A stretch of DNA of 58,321 bases from Trichormus sp. M33_DOE_039 (GTDB taxonomy: Bacteria > Cyanobacteriota > Cyanobacteriia > Cyanobacteriales > Nostocaceae). The position numbers were made by a program, and so were the translations under genes. Shown here piece after piece: positions 1-9,900 of the stretch; position 1 is the stretch's first letter, and each line of letters starts with the position of its first letter. The notes below the pieces were generated by a model that saw only the letters and a program-made list of their open reading frames with translations, was not told where the DNA came from and did not search any database. The stretch is taken from contig DVDT01000016.1 in assembly GCA_015296085.1 (NCBI GenBank), positions 1-58,321 of the forward strand, given 5' to 3'.

Positions 1-184
1 CTCTATTGCTTTTAGCAAATCATCGCTTTGTATCATTGGAGACAACAGGGAAAAATCTTTGAGATGCACTACAGTTTACTTTCAGTCTTGATTACAACCC
101 TTAATTTACACAACTTTGCGCCTTAACTGAACCGTATTGCAATATATCTGCCTTAAATTTCGTAAACTTAACCAACCAAATTCC

Positions 185-1192
185 TTACAGCAAAGCACCG
201 CCACAGCTAGAACCACACCCAGCAGTGCAACCATAGCAATAGTCAGCCGTTTGAATTTCATCAATCAAGTTTAAACTATCAGCCTCTAGTAATTTAGCGA
301 CATTTATAGTTTCACCGTTAGCAGTTTTTGCAGGTAAATTCATCATCTGATTAAAGTCGCAATCATAAATATTACCTAAATAGTCTACTGAAAGCTGATC
401 GCGACACATCAGATATTCAAGAGTATTTTCATTAAAATGAGATTCTAAAAACTGTAGATAGCTGCTATGGAGCTTTTTACGTTCTAAATGAAATAGAGTT
501 CTACCAACTGGTAAATTGGTAATTGTAAATAAGTGATTGAATATTAAGTTAAAATTTTGGTTGAGGAACAGCTTGTAATCTCGTTCTAGTTGGCTTTGTT
601 CTGGAGTTAAGGAAAACTGGTCACTATTGGGTAGTTGGGGATTGTAAATCAAGTCTAAAATTAAATTAGGGTCTGTACCGTAACCTAGTTGATTCAGCCA
701 TTGCAATGCTTTAATTGAAGCATCAAATACGCCATTACCCCGCATTTTGTCCACGTTATCTGCCAAGTAGCAGGGCAAAGAAGCGACAATTCTCACTTGA
801 TTTTTGGCAAAGAATTCTGGTAAGTACTCAAAGCCATTTTCAAAATAAATAGTTAAGTTAGAACGAACAATTACTTGTTTATGATTTTGCCTTGTTGCTG
901 CAACTAATGGTTTAAAGCCATAATTCATTTCTGGTGCGCCACCAGTCAAATCAACAATCTGAATTTGTGGAAATCTCTCTATTAACTTAATTAGTTGTTC
1001 GCAAATTTCTGGGGACAATTCTTCTGTGCGCTTAGGACTAGCTTCTACATGACAGTGTGTACAGGCAAGATTACAACGTTTACCCAAATTAATTTGTAAA
1101 ACATGGATATTGTTTTTAATTAAAGGTTGATTTATTTTCTTTGAGAAGTGAGTAGTAATTGCATTTATTGAATTAGGAATTTGATTAATCAT
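185..1192 (-). CDS. arsS: Arsenosugar biosynthesis radical SAM protein ArsS
   Basis: A 335-residue radical SAM enzyme. The cluster-binding motif CNLACTHC lies at residues 40-47 (C-x3-C-x2-C), followed by a GGAPEMN segment typical of the SAM-binding strand. The C-terminus is very cysteine rich (CYGCTAGCGSSCGG), as in the DUF3641/ArsS family, and may hold a second metal site. In this family the enzyme transfers a 5'-deoxyadenosyl group to dimethylated arsenic, the first committed step to arsenosugars. It is the last gene of the leftward run arsM-PiT-arsS, 37 bp after the transporter, so co-transcription is likely. The substrate is inferred from family and neighbours. Confidence 0.88.
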   Translation of the reverse strand: MINQIPNSINAITTHFSKKINQPLIKNNIHVLQINLGKRCNLACTHCHVEASPKRTEELSPEICEQLIKLIERFPQIQIVDLTGGAPEMNYGFKPLVAATRQNHKQVIVRSNLTIYFENGFEYLPEFFAKNQVRIVASLPCYLADNVDKMRGNGVFDASIKALQWLNQLGYGTDPNLILDLIYNPQLPNSDQFSLTPEQSQLERDYKLFLNQNFNLIFNHLFTITNLPVGRTLFHLERKKLHSSYLQFLESHFNENTLEYLMCRDQLSVDYLGNIYDCDFNQMMNLPAKTANGETINVAKLLEADSLNLIDEIQTADYCYGCTAGCGSSCGGALL

Positions 1193-1229
1193 AGGTGATG
1201 ACTCCTAAATAACGTAAAAATTTAGATTT

Positions 1230-2189
1230 TTATCTTTGTAATAATCTATAAATTATGCCACTCATAATTGTGGCAGTAGGCAATGTTAAAATCCAAGCCA
1301 TGATAATTTTAAATGAAACAATTTTATTAACTTTTTCAGTAATTATTCCTACACCAAAAATAGAACCAACGGCGACATGAGTAGTAGATATAGGTAAACC
1401 AAAATAGTTTGATAAAATGACCAGTATACTAGTGATGATATTGGCTGATAAACCCTGAGTGTGATTGATCGGAGTAATTTTTAAGCTCATGGTTTCAGCA
1501 AGCTTTTGGGAACTAATTAAACCACCTAAACCCATAGCCATTGCAATTGTAATTATTGCTCCTTGTCTGGAAAAATATTCAATTATAACAACAAGAGATA
1601 CTAGTTTGGGAGTATCATAAAAACCTTGAGTAAAACAGATAATTCCTGCACTGATATAGTGAGCAATATTAATAAACCTTTGGTTAATTGGTAAAGATAA
1701 TTTTGGTTTAATATATTCAACTAAGCTGTAAATTCCTGCACCTAATGGAATAGCTAGAATAGGACTGATAAATAAGGGTAAGACAAAATAATTTAAAAGC
1801 AGTAAAGAATTAGCTTCTAGCCCGATCGCAACTAATGCTGCACCGAAGATAGCACCGATTAAACTATGGGTAGTCGAAACTGGCAAACCCAAATTAGTGG
1901 CAATGATTACGGTTAAAGCAGTAGCGATCGCTACCGCTATATGAAAGTTACCACCTTGTGCGATCGCGTCTCTAACAATACCTTGACCGGAAAATTGCTG
2001 AACTAAATTATCAGCAAATAAAATAGATGTTACTGCACCTGCAAAAGTTGTGAAAGTTGCCCATAAAATTGCTGTTTGGTAGCTAGTTATACGACTACCA
2101 AATAGCGTAGCTACACCTTTAAAATTATCATTAGATCCTTTAGCGTAAGCTAGAAATAGCGTAGCAATAAATATACTTACTTCCCACAT
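1230..2189 (-). CDS. PiT-family inorganic phosphate (or arsenical) transporter
   Basis: A 319-residue membrane protein with about ten hydrophobic segments and the duplicated signature of PiT (PF01384) carriers: GSNDNFKG near residue 18 and two copies of a GLP(V/I)STTH motif, one in each half. PiT proteins import phosphate by cation symport and can also carry arsenate. It lies 15 bp after arsM and 37 bp before arsS, inside the arsenic operon, so it may move arsenate, phosphate or an arsenosugar-related compound. The first motif differs from the usual GANDxxN, so this is a divergent subfamily. The family is secure; the substrate is inferred. Confidence 0.85.
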   Translation of the reverse strand: MWEVSIFIATLFLAYAKGSNDNFKGVATLFGSRITSYQTAILWATFTTFAGAVTSILFADNLVQQFSGQGIVRDAIAQGGNFHIAVAIATALTVIIATNLGLPVSTTHSLIGAIFGAALVAIGLEANSLLLLNYFVLPLFISPILAIPLGAGIYSLVEYIKPKLSLPINQRFINIAHYISAGIICFTQGFYDTPKLVSLVVIIEYFSRQGAIITIAMAMGLGGLISSQKLAETMSLKITPINHTQGLSANIITSILVILSNYFGLPISTTHVAVGSIFGVGIITEKVNKIVSFKIIMAWILTLPTATIMSGIIYRLLQR

Positions 2190-2204
2190 TTTGAGGATGA
2201 TAAA

Positions 2205-3173
2205 TTAACAACAGCCACCACCGCTATAATGCCATGTTGAATCAGTAATCATTATTTCTGATGGCTTTAAAGCTCCTAGTTTAGCAGCAGTTTTATCACA
2301 AACTGCTGCCGGAATGCCACGTTGCAATAAATGACCAGCCGCATCATCAAAAAATGGTTCATTACCAGCATAAATAGCTGTTTTACCTGTAAAAATACAA
2401 GCACCATCTTCTGGAATTGCCACTTTAAAAGCTACTGAATCAAGGCTTTCTAAAAGAAGATGCTTTTCTAAATGATAAGTTTCTGAGTCTAGCAACCGAT
2501 AAGGACGACGGGCGCGAATTTCAATTTGACCAAAACCAGCTGCAATAATACGTTGAGTATATTCTTCGTAGGTAAGTGCGCCTGATAAACACATAGCCCT
2601 TAGCCTTTCATCTTGCTGCAAATGCTGAGGAATTGGACGGGTAGCAATGGGATCACTCATTTGCAAGCGTCCACCTAGTTTTAACACCCGATAAGCTGCT
2701 TGTAGCGCACGAGTTAAATCTTCAGGGGCAAAAATATTAAACAGGCAATTCTGGGCAACAATGTCTACAGATTCATCAGCCACAGGTAAATTAAAAGCAT
2801 CTCCGTCGCGAATTTCCACAAAACTGGGATCAAACCACGGGTTTTCTTTTGCTGCAAGTTCTAGGTTACTTCTTGCTGCTTCCCGCATAGCCGCAACTGG
2901 TTCAATTGCAATTACTGCACCTGGGCGGCGAGAAAAATAGGCAAACTGTAATGCTTCTAAACCACCACCAACACCAACATACAACACCGTAGGCTGGTGG
3001 GAAAGTTCAGTTGGATGAACGGTAGTTCCACAACCATAGTTCATTTCTTGCATTTTGCAAGGTATCTTTAACCCTGGAAGTTGCATAGGTGTGCTTTGAA
3101 CACAACAAAGTCCTACTTCTGGAGTTTGGGCAACTTCGCTGTAAAATTGGGCTGCTGTCTCTAGGTAACTCAT
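2205..3173 (-). CDS. arsM: Arsenite S-adenosylmethionine methyltransferase ArsM (arsenosugar type)
   Basis: A 322-residue class I methyltransferase with glycine motif VLYVGVGGG at about 63-71 and an acidic residue ending the second strand (AIEP). Cysteines at 23, 24, 39 and 48, one in AQNCLFN and one in RAMCLSG fit the As(III)-binding cysteine pattern of ArsM. The C-terminus ends GGGCC, common in cyanobacterial ArsM. It should methylate arsenite stepwise to mono- and dimethylarsenicals, which ArsS then uses. It is first in the operon, so its upstream region should carry the operon promoter. No arsR regulator is present in the window. Confidence 0.87.
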   Translation of the reverse strand: MSYLETAAQFYSEVAQTPEVGLCCVQSTPMQLPGLKIPCKMQEMNYGCGTTVHPTELSHQPTVLYVGVGGGLEALQFAYFSRRPGAVIAIEPVAAMREAARSNLELAAKENPWFDPSFVEIRDGDAFNLPVADESVDIVAQNCLFNIFAPEDLTRALQAAYRVLKLGGRLQMSDPIATRPIPQHLQQDERLRAMCLSGALTYEEYTQRIIAAGFGQIEIRARRPYRLLDSETYHLEKHLLLESLDSVAFKVAIPEDGACIFTGKTAIYAGNEPFFDDAAGHLLQRGIPAAVCDKTAAKLGALKPSEIMITDSTWHYSGGGCC

Positions 3174-3208
3174 AACACTGTTTGAGATTAAACTGTGTGC
3201 ATCCTAAT

Positions 3209-3220
3209 ATAACTAGTTAT
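3209..3220. promoter_or_regulatory. Perfect palindrome upstream of arsM
   Basis: ATAACTAGTTAT is a perfect 12-bp palindrome centred about 40 bp upstream of the arsM start, in the divergent gap between the arsenic operon and the NTPase island. It could be an operator for an ArsR-type or other dimeric repressor. A 12-bp AT-rich palindrome can also arise by chance. Confidence 0.3.
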
Positions 3221-3369
3221 GAGTTAGATGAATTTTTACTGAAATTATGAACATTCGTCGCCTTCGGATGGCACTTCATTAACTTTCTAAGTTAAAAAAA
3301 GCACATTATATGCACGTAGTGCGATCGCAGTTCATGGTAATCTCACAATTTAATGATGGGTAAATTCTA

Positions 3370-4677
3370 ATGTCACTGGATGTAATGAGATTTTTTCAGG
3401 CTTGTAACCCCAGCAAGACCCTAGTTTTAGGTAACAAAGAAGATAAACAATACTACATTGATTTTTCAGAAGTACGTGGAGGCAAAATTATTGAGGAACT
3501 GAGTCGAACTATTACGCGCCTTTCACCAGATGAACCCACCTGTCAACTGTTTACAGGACATATTGGCTGTGGAAAGTCTACCGAATTACTGCGCTTGAAA
3601 GCAGAGTTAGAGCAGCAGCAATTTCATGTAGTCTATTTCGAGTCTAGCCAAGACCTAGATATGGCAGATGTAGATATTACAGATATTTTATTGGCGATCG
3701 CTCGTGAGGTAGGTGCTAGTCTAGAAACACTTAACATTCGCTTTCAATCTCGTTACTTTAGTAATTTATTTACAGAAATTAGAGATTTTTTACAAACTTC
3801 TATAGATTTAGAGGAACAAACTGTTTTCTCTGTCGCCATTGGCAAAATTACTACTAAGACTAAAGATAGTCCTAGACTTCGTAGTCAGTTAAGGCAATAT
3901 TTAGAACCACGCACAACAGGAATTTTGGAAGCTATCAACAATGAATTGCTCAAACCTGCCATAGTTCATCTGAAGCAGCAAGGAAAGAGGGGTCTAGTTG
4001 TAATTGTTGATAACCTTGATCGGGTTGATAATTCTATGAAACCATCATGGCGTACTCAACCAGAATACTTATTTGTAGACCGTGGTGAACAATTAAATCG
4101 GTTAAATTGTCATGTCGTCTACACTATTCCTTTAGTATTAATTTTTTCTAGCTCTTTAGGCAGACTCATAAATCGTTTCGGTGTAGATCCGAAAGTATTG
4201 CCAATGATTCCCGTACGATTACGGGATGGTTCGGAGGGTCAAGAAGGTATGGCATTATTACAAGAAATGGTAATGGCTAGGGCATTTCCAGATTTTACTA
4301 AAGAGAGGAGAGATCAATTAATTACTGAAGTTTTTGACAGTCCCAAGACCCTCAAGCGATTATGTCAAGTGAGTGGAGGCCATATACGTAACTTGATGAT
4401 GTTATTGTATCGCTGTATCCAAAGGGAAGACCCTCCTCTCTCATTAGAGTGTGTAGAAAGTGTAATTCGACAACGCCGCAATGAACTGACTTTGGCAATT
4501 ACTTCTGAGGAATGGAAATTATTACATCAAGTTGCACAAAACAAAACTATTAGAGGAGAAGAAGCATATCAAATATTAATACGTAGTTTATTTGTGTATG
4601 AATACCGTGATACTGATGGCTCTTGGTTCGATATCAACCCTGTTTTGGCGGAAGCCAAAGAATTTCTTGCCAGATAA
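3370..4677 (+). CDS. P-loop NTPase of the TIR/STAND island
   Basis: A 435-residue AAA/STAND-like ATPase. The Walker A GHIGCGKST lies near residues 62-70 and Walker B is LVVIVDNLDRV near 213; a helical region ends in FDINPVLAEAKEFL. No signal peptide or membrane segment. The next gene is a clear paralogue along its whole length (shared CNPxxTL, YYIDFS, RG, TCQL, GCGKS, LLRLK, VVYFESS, GGHI blocks), and even the bases before both starts agree (ATTCTAATG). It lacks the TIR extension of the paralogue, so it may be a regulatory or assembly partner. Exact function is unknown; a role in biological conflict or programmed responses is inferred from context. Confidence 0.8.
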   Translation: MSLDVMRFFQACNPSKTLVLGNKEDKQYYIDFSEVRGGKIIEELSRTITRLSPDEPTCQLFTGHIGCGKSTELLRLKAELEQQQFHVVYFESSQDLDMADVDITDILLAIAREVGASLETLNIRFQSRYFSNLFTEIRDFLQTSIDLEEQTVFSVAIGKITTKTKDSPRLRSQLRQYLEPRTTGILEAINNELLKPAIVHLKQQGKRGLVVIVDNLDRVDNSMKPSWRTQPEYLFVDRGEQLNRLNCHVVYTIPLVLIFSSSLGRLINRFGVDPKVLPMIPVRLRDGSEGQEGMALLQEMVMARAFPDFTKERRDQLITEVFDSPKTLKRLCQVSGGHIRNLMMLLYRCIQREDPPLSLECVESVIRQRRNELTLAITSEEWKLLHQVAQNKTIRGEEAYQILIRSLFVYEYRDTDGSWFDINPVLAEAKEFLAR

Positions 4678-4734
4678 ATCAAAAAATTAGTTTTGTTTGA
4701 CACTTATGTTGAATATAAAATGGCTTGAATTCTA

Positions 4735-6825
4735 ATGGAGTTGAGTTTAAGTAAATTTCACAAAGCTTGTAATCCTTATATAACTTTAATCCCTAGTGAT
4801 TCTGAAGATTGGGAATATTATATAGATTTCTCATCAATCCGAGGGAGAGATATTGCTAGAGAATTAAGCAGAGCTATAGCTCTGTCACAAGATTATCCAA
4901 CGTGTCAACTATTAGCTGGTCATAACGGTTGTGGCAAATCTATCGAACTTCTCAGACTCAAAAGAGATTTGGAAAGCCAAGGATTTTACGTTGTTTATTT
5001 TGAGTCTAGCCATTATCTAAACATGACAGATGTCATTACAATAGATATTCTGTTGGCAGTTGCTTGCGAAGTGATTAAAAATTTAGAAACATGGCAAGTT
5101 AATCTATATCCCACTAGTTTAATTAAGCAATTAACTGATTTTTATAAATTACTAAAGCTTGATAATTTCGATGATTTTATAAGCTTTGATGACCTTTATA
5201 CAAAAATAGTTGAAATTGTTAAAAATAATACAGAACATCGTTTAAAATTTAAGCATAAATTAGAGCCAGAAACCAATACCATAAGAGACTTAATAAATCA
5301 GGAGATATTTGATGTTTTACATCAACATCTAAAAAGTAAAAATGAGAAAAAAATAGTTGTCATTGTAGATAATTTAGAACGATTAAATACCAAATATATA
5401 AAGGGTTGGCGTTCTGTTTTTATTGAGCGTGCTGAAAGTTTGCGTCAGCTAAACTGTCACATGATCTATACTATTCCACTAGCACTTATTTTTTCTAAGG
5501 ACAGTGAAACTATCAGCCGTTTTTTGGGAGGTGGCACACTACCTGGATTTTTGTCTATGATTCCCGTGCGATCGCGCAATGGTGAAGAGTGCAAAGAAGG
5601 CATTGAGCTATTACAGCAGATAGTCCTAGCAAGAGCTTTTCCCACTATCCAATTAGATAGGCGTTTGGATTTAATTCAAACAATTTTTGATGACTCTGAA
5701 ACTTTGGATCGCCTATGTTTAATTAGCGGTGGTCATATACAAACATTACTAAAATTGCTGTATAACTGCCTGCGAAAACAAGATCCACCCTTTTCGCGTA
5801 ATTGTTTAGAAGATGTGATTCGAGAATACCGCGAACAACTTAGGAGAACAATCTCTGAAAAAGAGTGGAAGTGGCTAATTGAAGTAGCACAAGACCAAAA
5901 CGAGCAGGAAATCATTTATCAAAAGTGGTTGCAATTTACGCCAAGTAATTTTTTATTTGAATACTCTAACAAAGAAGAGACTTGGTTTGCTCTGAATCCA
6001 ATTTTGGCAGAAGATAAAAAACTTCAATCCAAAGATTTTTATATCAATCCTAAAAAGGACAATAAAATGAAAGATTTTTTTATTAGTTACAATACGGCAG
6101 ATATAGCTTGGGCTGAGTGGATAGCTTGGATATTAGAAGAAGCAGGTTATTCTGTGGTGATTGCTGCCTGGGATTTTCGACCTGGAGGAAATTTTCCTTT
6201 GGAAATGCAAAAGGCTGCTGCAGGAACACAAAGAACAATCGCTATTTTGTCAGACAATTACATAAACGCTGAGTATACCCATCCTGAATGGGCAGCAGCA
6301 TTCGCACGCGATCCGCAAGGAAAAGATAGAACACTTATACCTATTCGTGTAGATCAATGTGATTTGATAGGGATGCTAAAAACTATTATCTTTGTTGATA
6401 TTATAGGACTAACAGAACAAGATGCCCGCAGTTCTATTCTTGGTGCGTTTAGTGGGCGTGCTAAACCAACACAAGCTCCTCAATTTCCAGGTACGACTAG
6501 ATCTGAACGTGTCACACAAACTCAAGTTCAATATCCTGGTAATTCAACAGAGGAAAATTTCATTGATTCTGTTATTGTTACTAACTCAAGTAAAAAGAAC
6601 TGGACACAACAAGAACGTATTGCCTTGATGAAACAAATCAGTGCCTTATCAGCAAGACAGTTTAATATGCTTATCTTTGCACTCAACCCACCACCGGGAG
6701 AAATACCTGAAATGCCCAGTTCCCAACACGAACGCACATTTGCACTTTTAACATGGGCAGAAAGACCAGGAAGTGGTGGCTTGGACGTAGTGGAACAACT
6801 TCTTCAAACTATTACTAATTCTTAA
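4735..6825 (+). CDS. NTPase-TIR protein with C-terminal effector-associated-like domain
   Basis: A 696-residue fusion. Residues 1-430 are a paralogue of the upstream ATPase (Walker A GHNGCGKS, Walker B VVIVDNLERL). Residues about 445-585 form a TIR domain beginning MKDFFISYNTAD, with WAEWIAWILEEAGY and AWDFRPGGNF as in bacterial TIR_2 proteins, and an acidic residue in THPEW that may be the NADase glutamate. Residues about 615-696 form a small helical domain ending LLTWAERPGSGGLDVVEQLL, resembling effector-associated adaptor domains of STAND conflict systems. Bacterial TIR domains often cleave NAD+ or make signalling nucleotides. It starts 57 bp after the first gene. NAD+ cleavage and defence are inferred. 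Confidence 0.85.
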   Translation: MELSLSKFHKACNPYITLIPSDSEDWEYYIDFSSIRGRDIARELSRAIALSQDYPTCQLLAGHNGCGKSIELLRLKRDLESQGFYVVYFESSHYLNMTDVITIDILLAVACEVIKNLETWQVNLYPTSLIKQLTDFYKLLKLDNFDDFISFDDLYTKIVEIVKNNTEHRLKFKHKLEPETNTIRDLINQEIFDVLHQHLKSKNEKKIVVIVDNLERLNTKYIKGWRSVFIERAESLRQLNCHMIYTIPLALIFSKDSETISRFLGGGTLPGFLSMIPVRSRNGEECKEGIELLQQIVLARAFPTIQLDRRLDLIQTIFDDSETLDRLCLISGGHIQTLLKLLYNCLRKQDPPFSRNCLEDVIREYREQLRRTISEKEWKWLIEVAQDQNEQEIIYQKWLQFTPSNFLFEYSNKEETWFALNPILAEDKKLQSKDFYINPKKDNKMKDFFISYNTADIAWAEWIAWILEEAGYSVVIAAWDFRPGGNFPLEMQKAAAGTQRTIAILSDNYINAEYTHPEWAAAFARDPQGKDRTLIPIRVDQCDLIGMLKTIIFVDIIGLTEQDARSSILGAFSGRAKPTQAPQFPGTTRSERVTQTQVQYPGNSTEENFIDSVIVTNSSKKNWTQQERIALMKQISALSARQFNMLIFALNPPPGEIPEMPSSQHERTFALLTWAERPGSGGLDVVEQLLQTITNS
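6052..6069 (+). promoter_or_regulatory. Internal ribosome binding site and ATG before the TIR domain
   Basis: Within the fusion gene, AAGGA at 6055-6059 lies 7 nt before an in-frame ATG (6067) that is exactly the first residue of the TIR domain. The three annotated starts of this island have weaker Shine-Dalgarno signals. Internal initiation would give a free TIR plus adaptor protein of about 252 residues. The match could be fortuitous, because lysine and asparagine codons make AAGGA common. Confidence 0.4.
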
Positions 6826-6911
6826 AAAATTATTATCTATATGTGTGTATGATTTTACATAGCTTGAGTTCAGCAGAATTGATAAATTAATAAAAGACGA
6901 ATTGCAACTCT

Positions 6912-9900
6912 ATGACTGACTCAGACCGCATAGAGGATATTGAAATTATCAACACAAATGCGTTGAAAACTTTGGCACGGTCAATTAAATTAGCCAAGAA
7001 AGATTTTCAATTAATCTTAGTATGCTGCAATCACTCTTGCTTGCGAAGTAAAATTTTAAAACAATGGCAAGAAATATATATAGAAGAATTATCATCTTCC
7101 TTCATAATCAAACAATTATTCTTATCAAATAAAATTACAACTTTGTATACAACCATTAAGGAAACTATTGGCAATGAACAACCGCAAGCCTTAATGATAT
7201 TCGGACTAGAAGAAGTCATTGCTATTGAGCAAGTGCTAAAATCGGCAAATAATGCCCGCAATGAGTTCCGCAAGAATTTTAATTTTCCTATAGTTTTATG
7301 GATTAACAATGATATTCATCGACAACTCATTAGATTAGCGCGAGATTTTGAAGACTGGACGACAAGAATTGATGTGCAAATTTCTAATGAGGAATTGCTA
7401 AATTTCATACACTATAGTGTAAGTAATATTTTATTTCCAAATTTGGATTTATTGCAATTAAATAAAGGCTATTGTCGAGAGATAGAATTAGCCTTACAAG
7501 AATTGGAAAACCGTAATCTCTCTATAGATGAAAAATCACAATCTATTTTACGAAATTTTTTGGAGGAAGAGAAATTCACTATTCAAGAAAATCAGCAGTC
7601 TTTAAATACACTGATACGAGGAATTAATTTTTCTGATGAGCAATTTTCTCTCATATTAGTACATTGTAATTACACCATATTAAGCAATCAAATTTTACAA
7701 AATCTGCTGAATTTGTCTTTAGTAGTCCAGAAGATAACTTTACCAAAATCAATCAAAATAGAAAAATTTGACTCAACCATACAAATGGCTTTAGAAAATT
7801 TACAGCTATCGGCATTGATGATTGAGGGTTTAGATTGCATAGAAGAACTTGATATTTTCCTGTCTTCGGCTAACTATGTGCGAGAAAGATTTATCAGAAG
7901 TTTTCCCTTTCCTGTCTTGCTATCGGTTAATGATCAAGTTATGCAAAAGTTGATCCGGCTAGCACCAGATTTTGTGAGTTGGGCAACAACAACAGAGTTT
8001 ACATTACCCAATCAAGTTTTACTGCAATTTCTAGAGCAAGAAACTGATGCTTTATTTGCCAAGGTATTAACTAACGAGTATAAGGAAAGCCGACAGGCAA
8101 AAATTAACAAAGATGATTCTGTCCTAGAGCAAGCTTGGGAACACAGTCATGAATTATACTCAGCTATTAATGAAGTGCGTGAACGTGGAATTACCCTAGA
8201 ACCACAATTAAATGCCAGTTTACAGTTTGTATTTGGTTTGGACGATTATGTGAGTGATGCCTCCGGCAACCTAACGGAACGCATCCATCAAGCCTTAGAA
8301 CATTTTCAGACAAGTCTACTAATTTGGCAAAACCTTGTAGCCCAAACATCCACAGCAAATCAGATTGAAGGGAAGCAAACTTCCCTATCTTCTCCACTTA
8401 TCAGACAGAGTGTATTACTGTTTTATATTGGCTTATGTCATTGTCGGTTAGCAGAACAAAACCAACTAAATAACCGATATTGGGAAGCAGCTAAGTCTTG
8501 CTTACAACAGAGCTTAGAAAGCTTACAATTGGCTCAAAGACCAGATATTGCAGCAAAATTTATCGGTCAATTGGCGGAAGTTTTAGAACACCTGCAAGAA
8601 TGGGACAAATTACAAATAGTCGCCCAACATTCTCTAGAGTTACATCAAATCTATGGAAGTCAAATTCAGCTAGCTTATGATTATGGTTTTTTAGCCCAAG
8701 TCGCCTCCCAAGGATCGCGATGGTTACAGGCGAGTATTTTAGCTCATGTTGCTCTCCTCAAGTTAGATGAAGCCCAAAGACCAGATGATCAAGCCCATGA
8801 GAACTTATTTCCTCTGCTATTAGCGCAGTTTTATTATTTAGTCTTAGCCAAAGCACAGCAAAACCTGGGTGAAAATGCCGTAGCGCAAACCTATTTAGAT
8901 AAAGCTGCTCAGGAGTTAAATGTAGCTTTAGAAAATAGCGTGCATCAATACGATGTTCATCGTTATATTAGGATGTTGCGGAAGTTGCGATCGCTCTACT
9001 TTGAAGCTGGTCGTTATTTAGAAGCCTATTGCATCCGCCAAAAACTCCGTTCTGTAGAACAACAATACGGCTTTCGAGCTTTCATTGGTGCAGGTCGCTT
9101 GCAACCCCAAAGACAAGCTACCAACCCAGCTTTAATGTCAGCATCAGGAAGTAGCAGTATAGCCTTAGAAATTGAAGCTTCTGGTCGAGAACGGGATATT
9201 AATAACTTAATTGGCAGAATTAGCCGTGCTGACCAAAAATTGATTGTGATTCATGGTCCTTCTGGGGTGGGTAAAAGTTCCACCGTGAATGCAGGGTTAG
9301 TTCCCGCATTACAAAATCGCATTATTGGTGATCAAATTGCTGTGCCTGTAGTGCTGCAAGTTTACACCGATTGGGTGCGAGAATTGGGTGAATCTCTGGA
9401 GGTAGCAATTTCTGACCTCCGAAGTGAAATAGCTGTACCAGAGGCTTTTACAGAAACGTCTATTACTATTAGCAGCATCTTAGAACAATTACATCAAAAC
9501 GCTAATAATCATCTGATTACAGTTTTAATTTTTGATCAATTTGAAGAATTTTTCTTTAGTTTTACTGACCGCCAGCAAAAACAAAAATTTGACCAATTTG
9601 TGAGTAATTGTCTAGATATATCTCGTACCAAGGTGATATTCTCTTTAAGAGAAGATTATTTACATCACTTATTAGAATTGAAACAAGTTGCCAATTTAGA
9701 AGCAATTAATAATAATATTTTAGATAAACAAATTCGCTATCAGCTAAACAATTTTTCTCCTGAATATGCCAAAGCCATTATTCAGAAATTAACTGCCCGT
9801 TCTCTTTCTAATTTAGAGCCAGCATTAATTGATGCTTTAGTTGCAGATTTATCTACAGATTTGGGTGAAATCCGTCCCATTGAATTACAATTAGTGGGCG

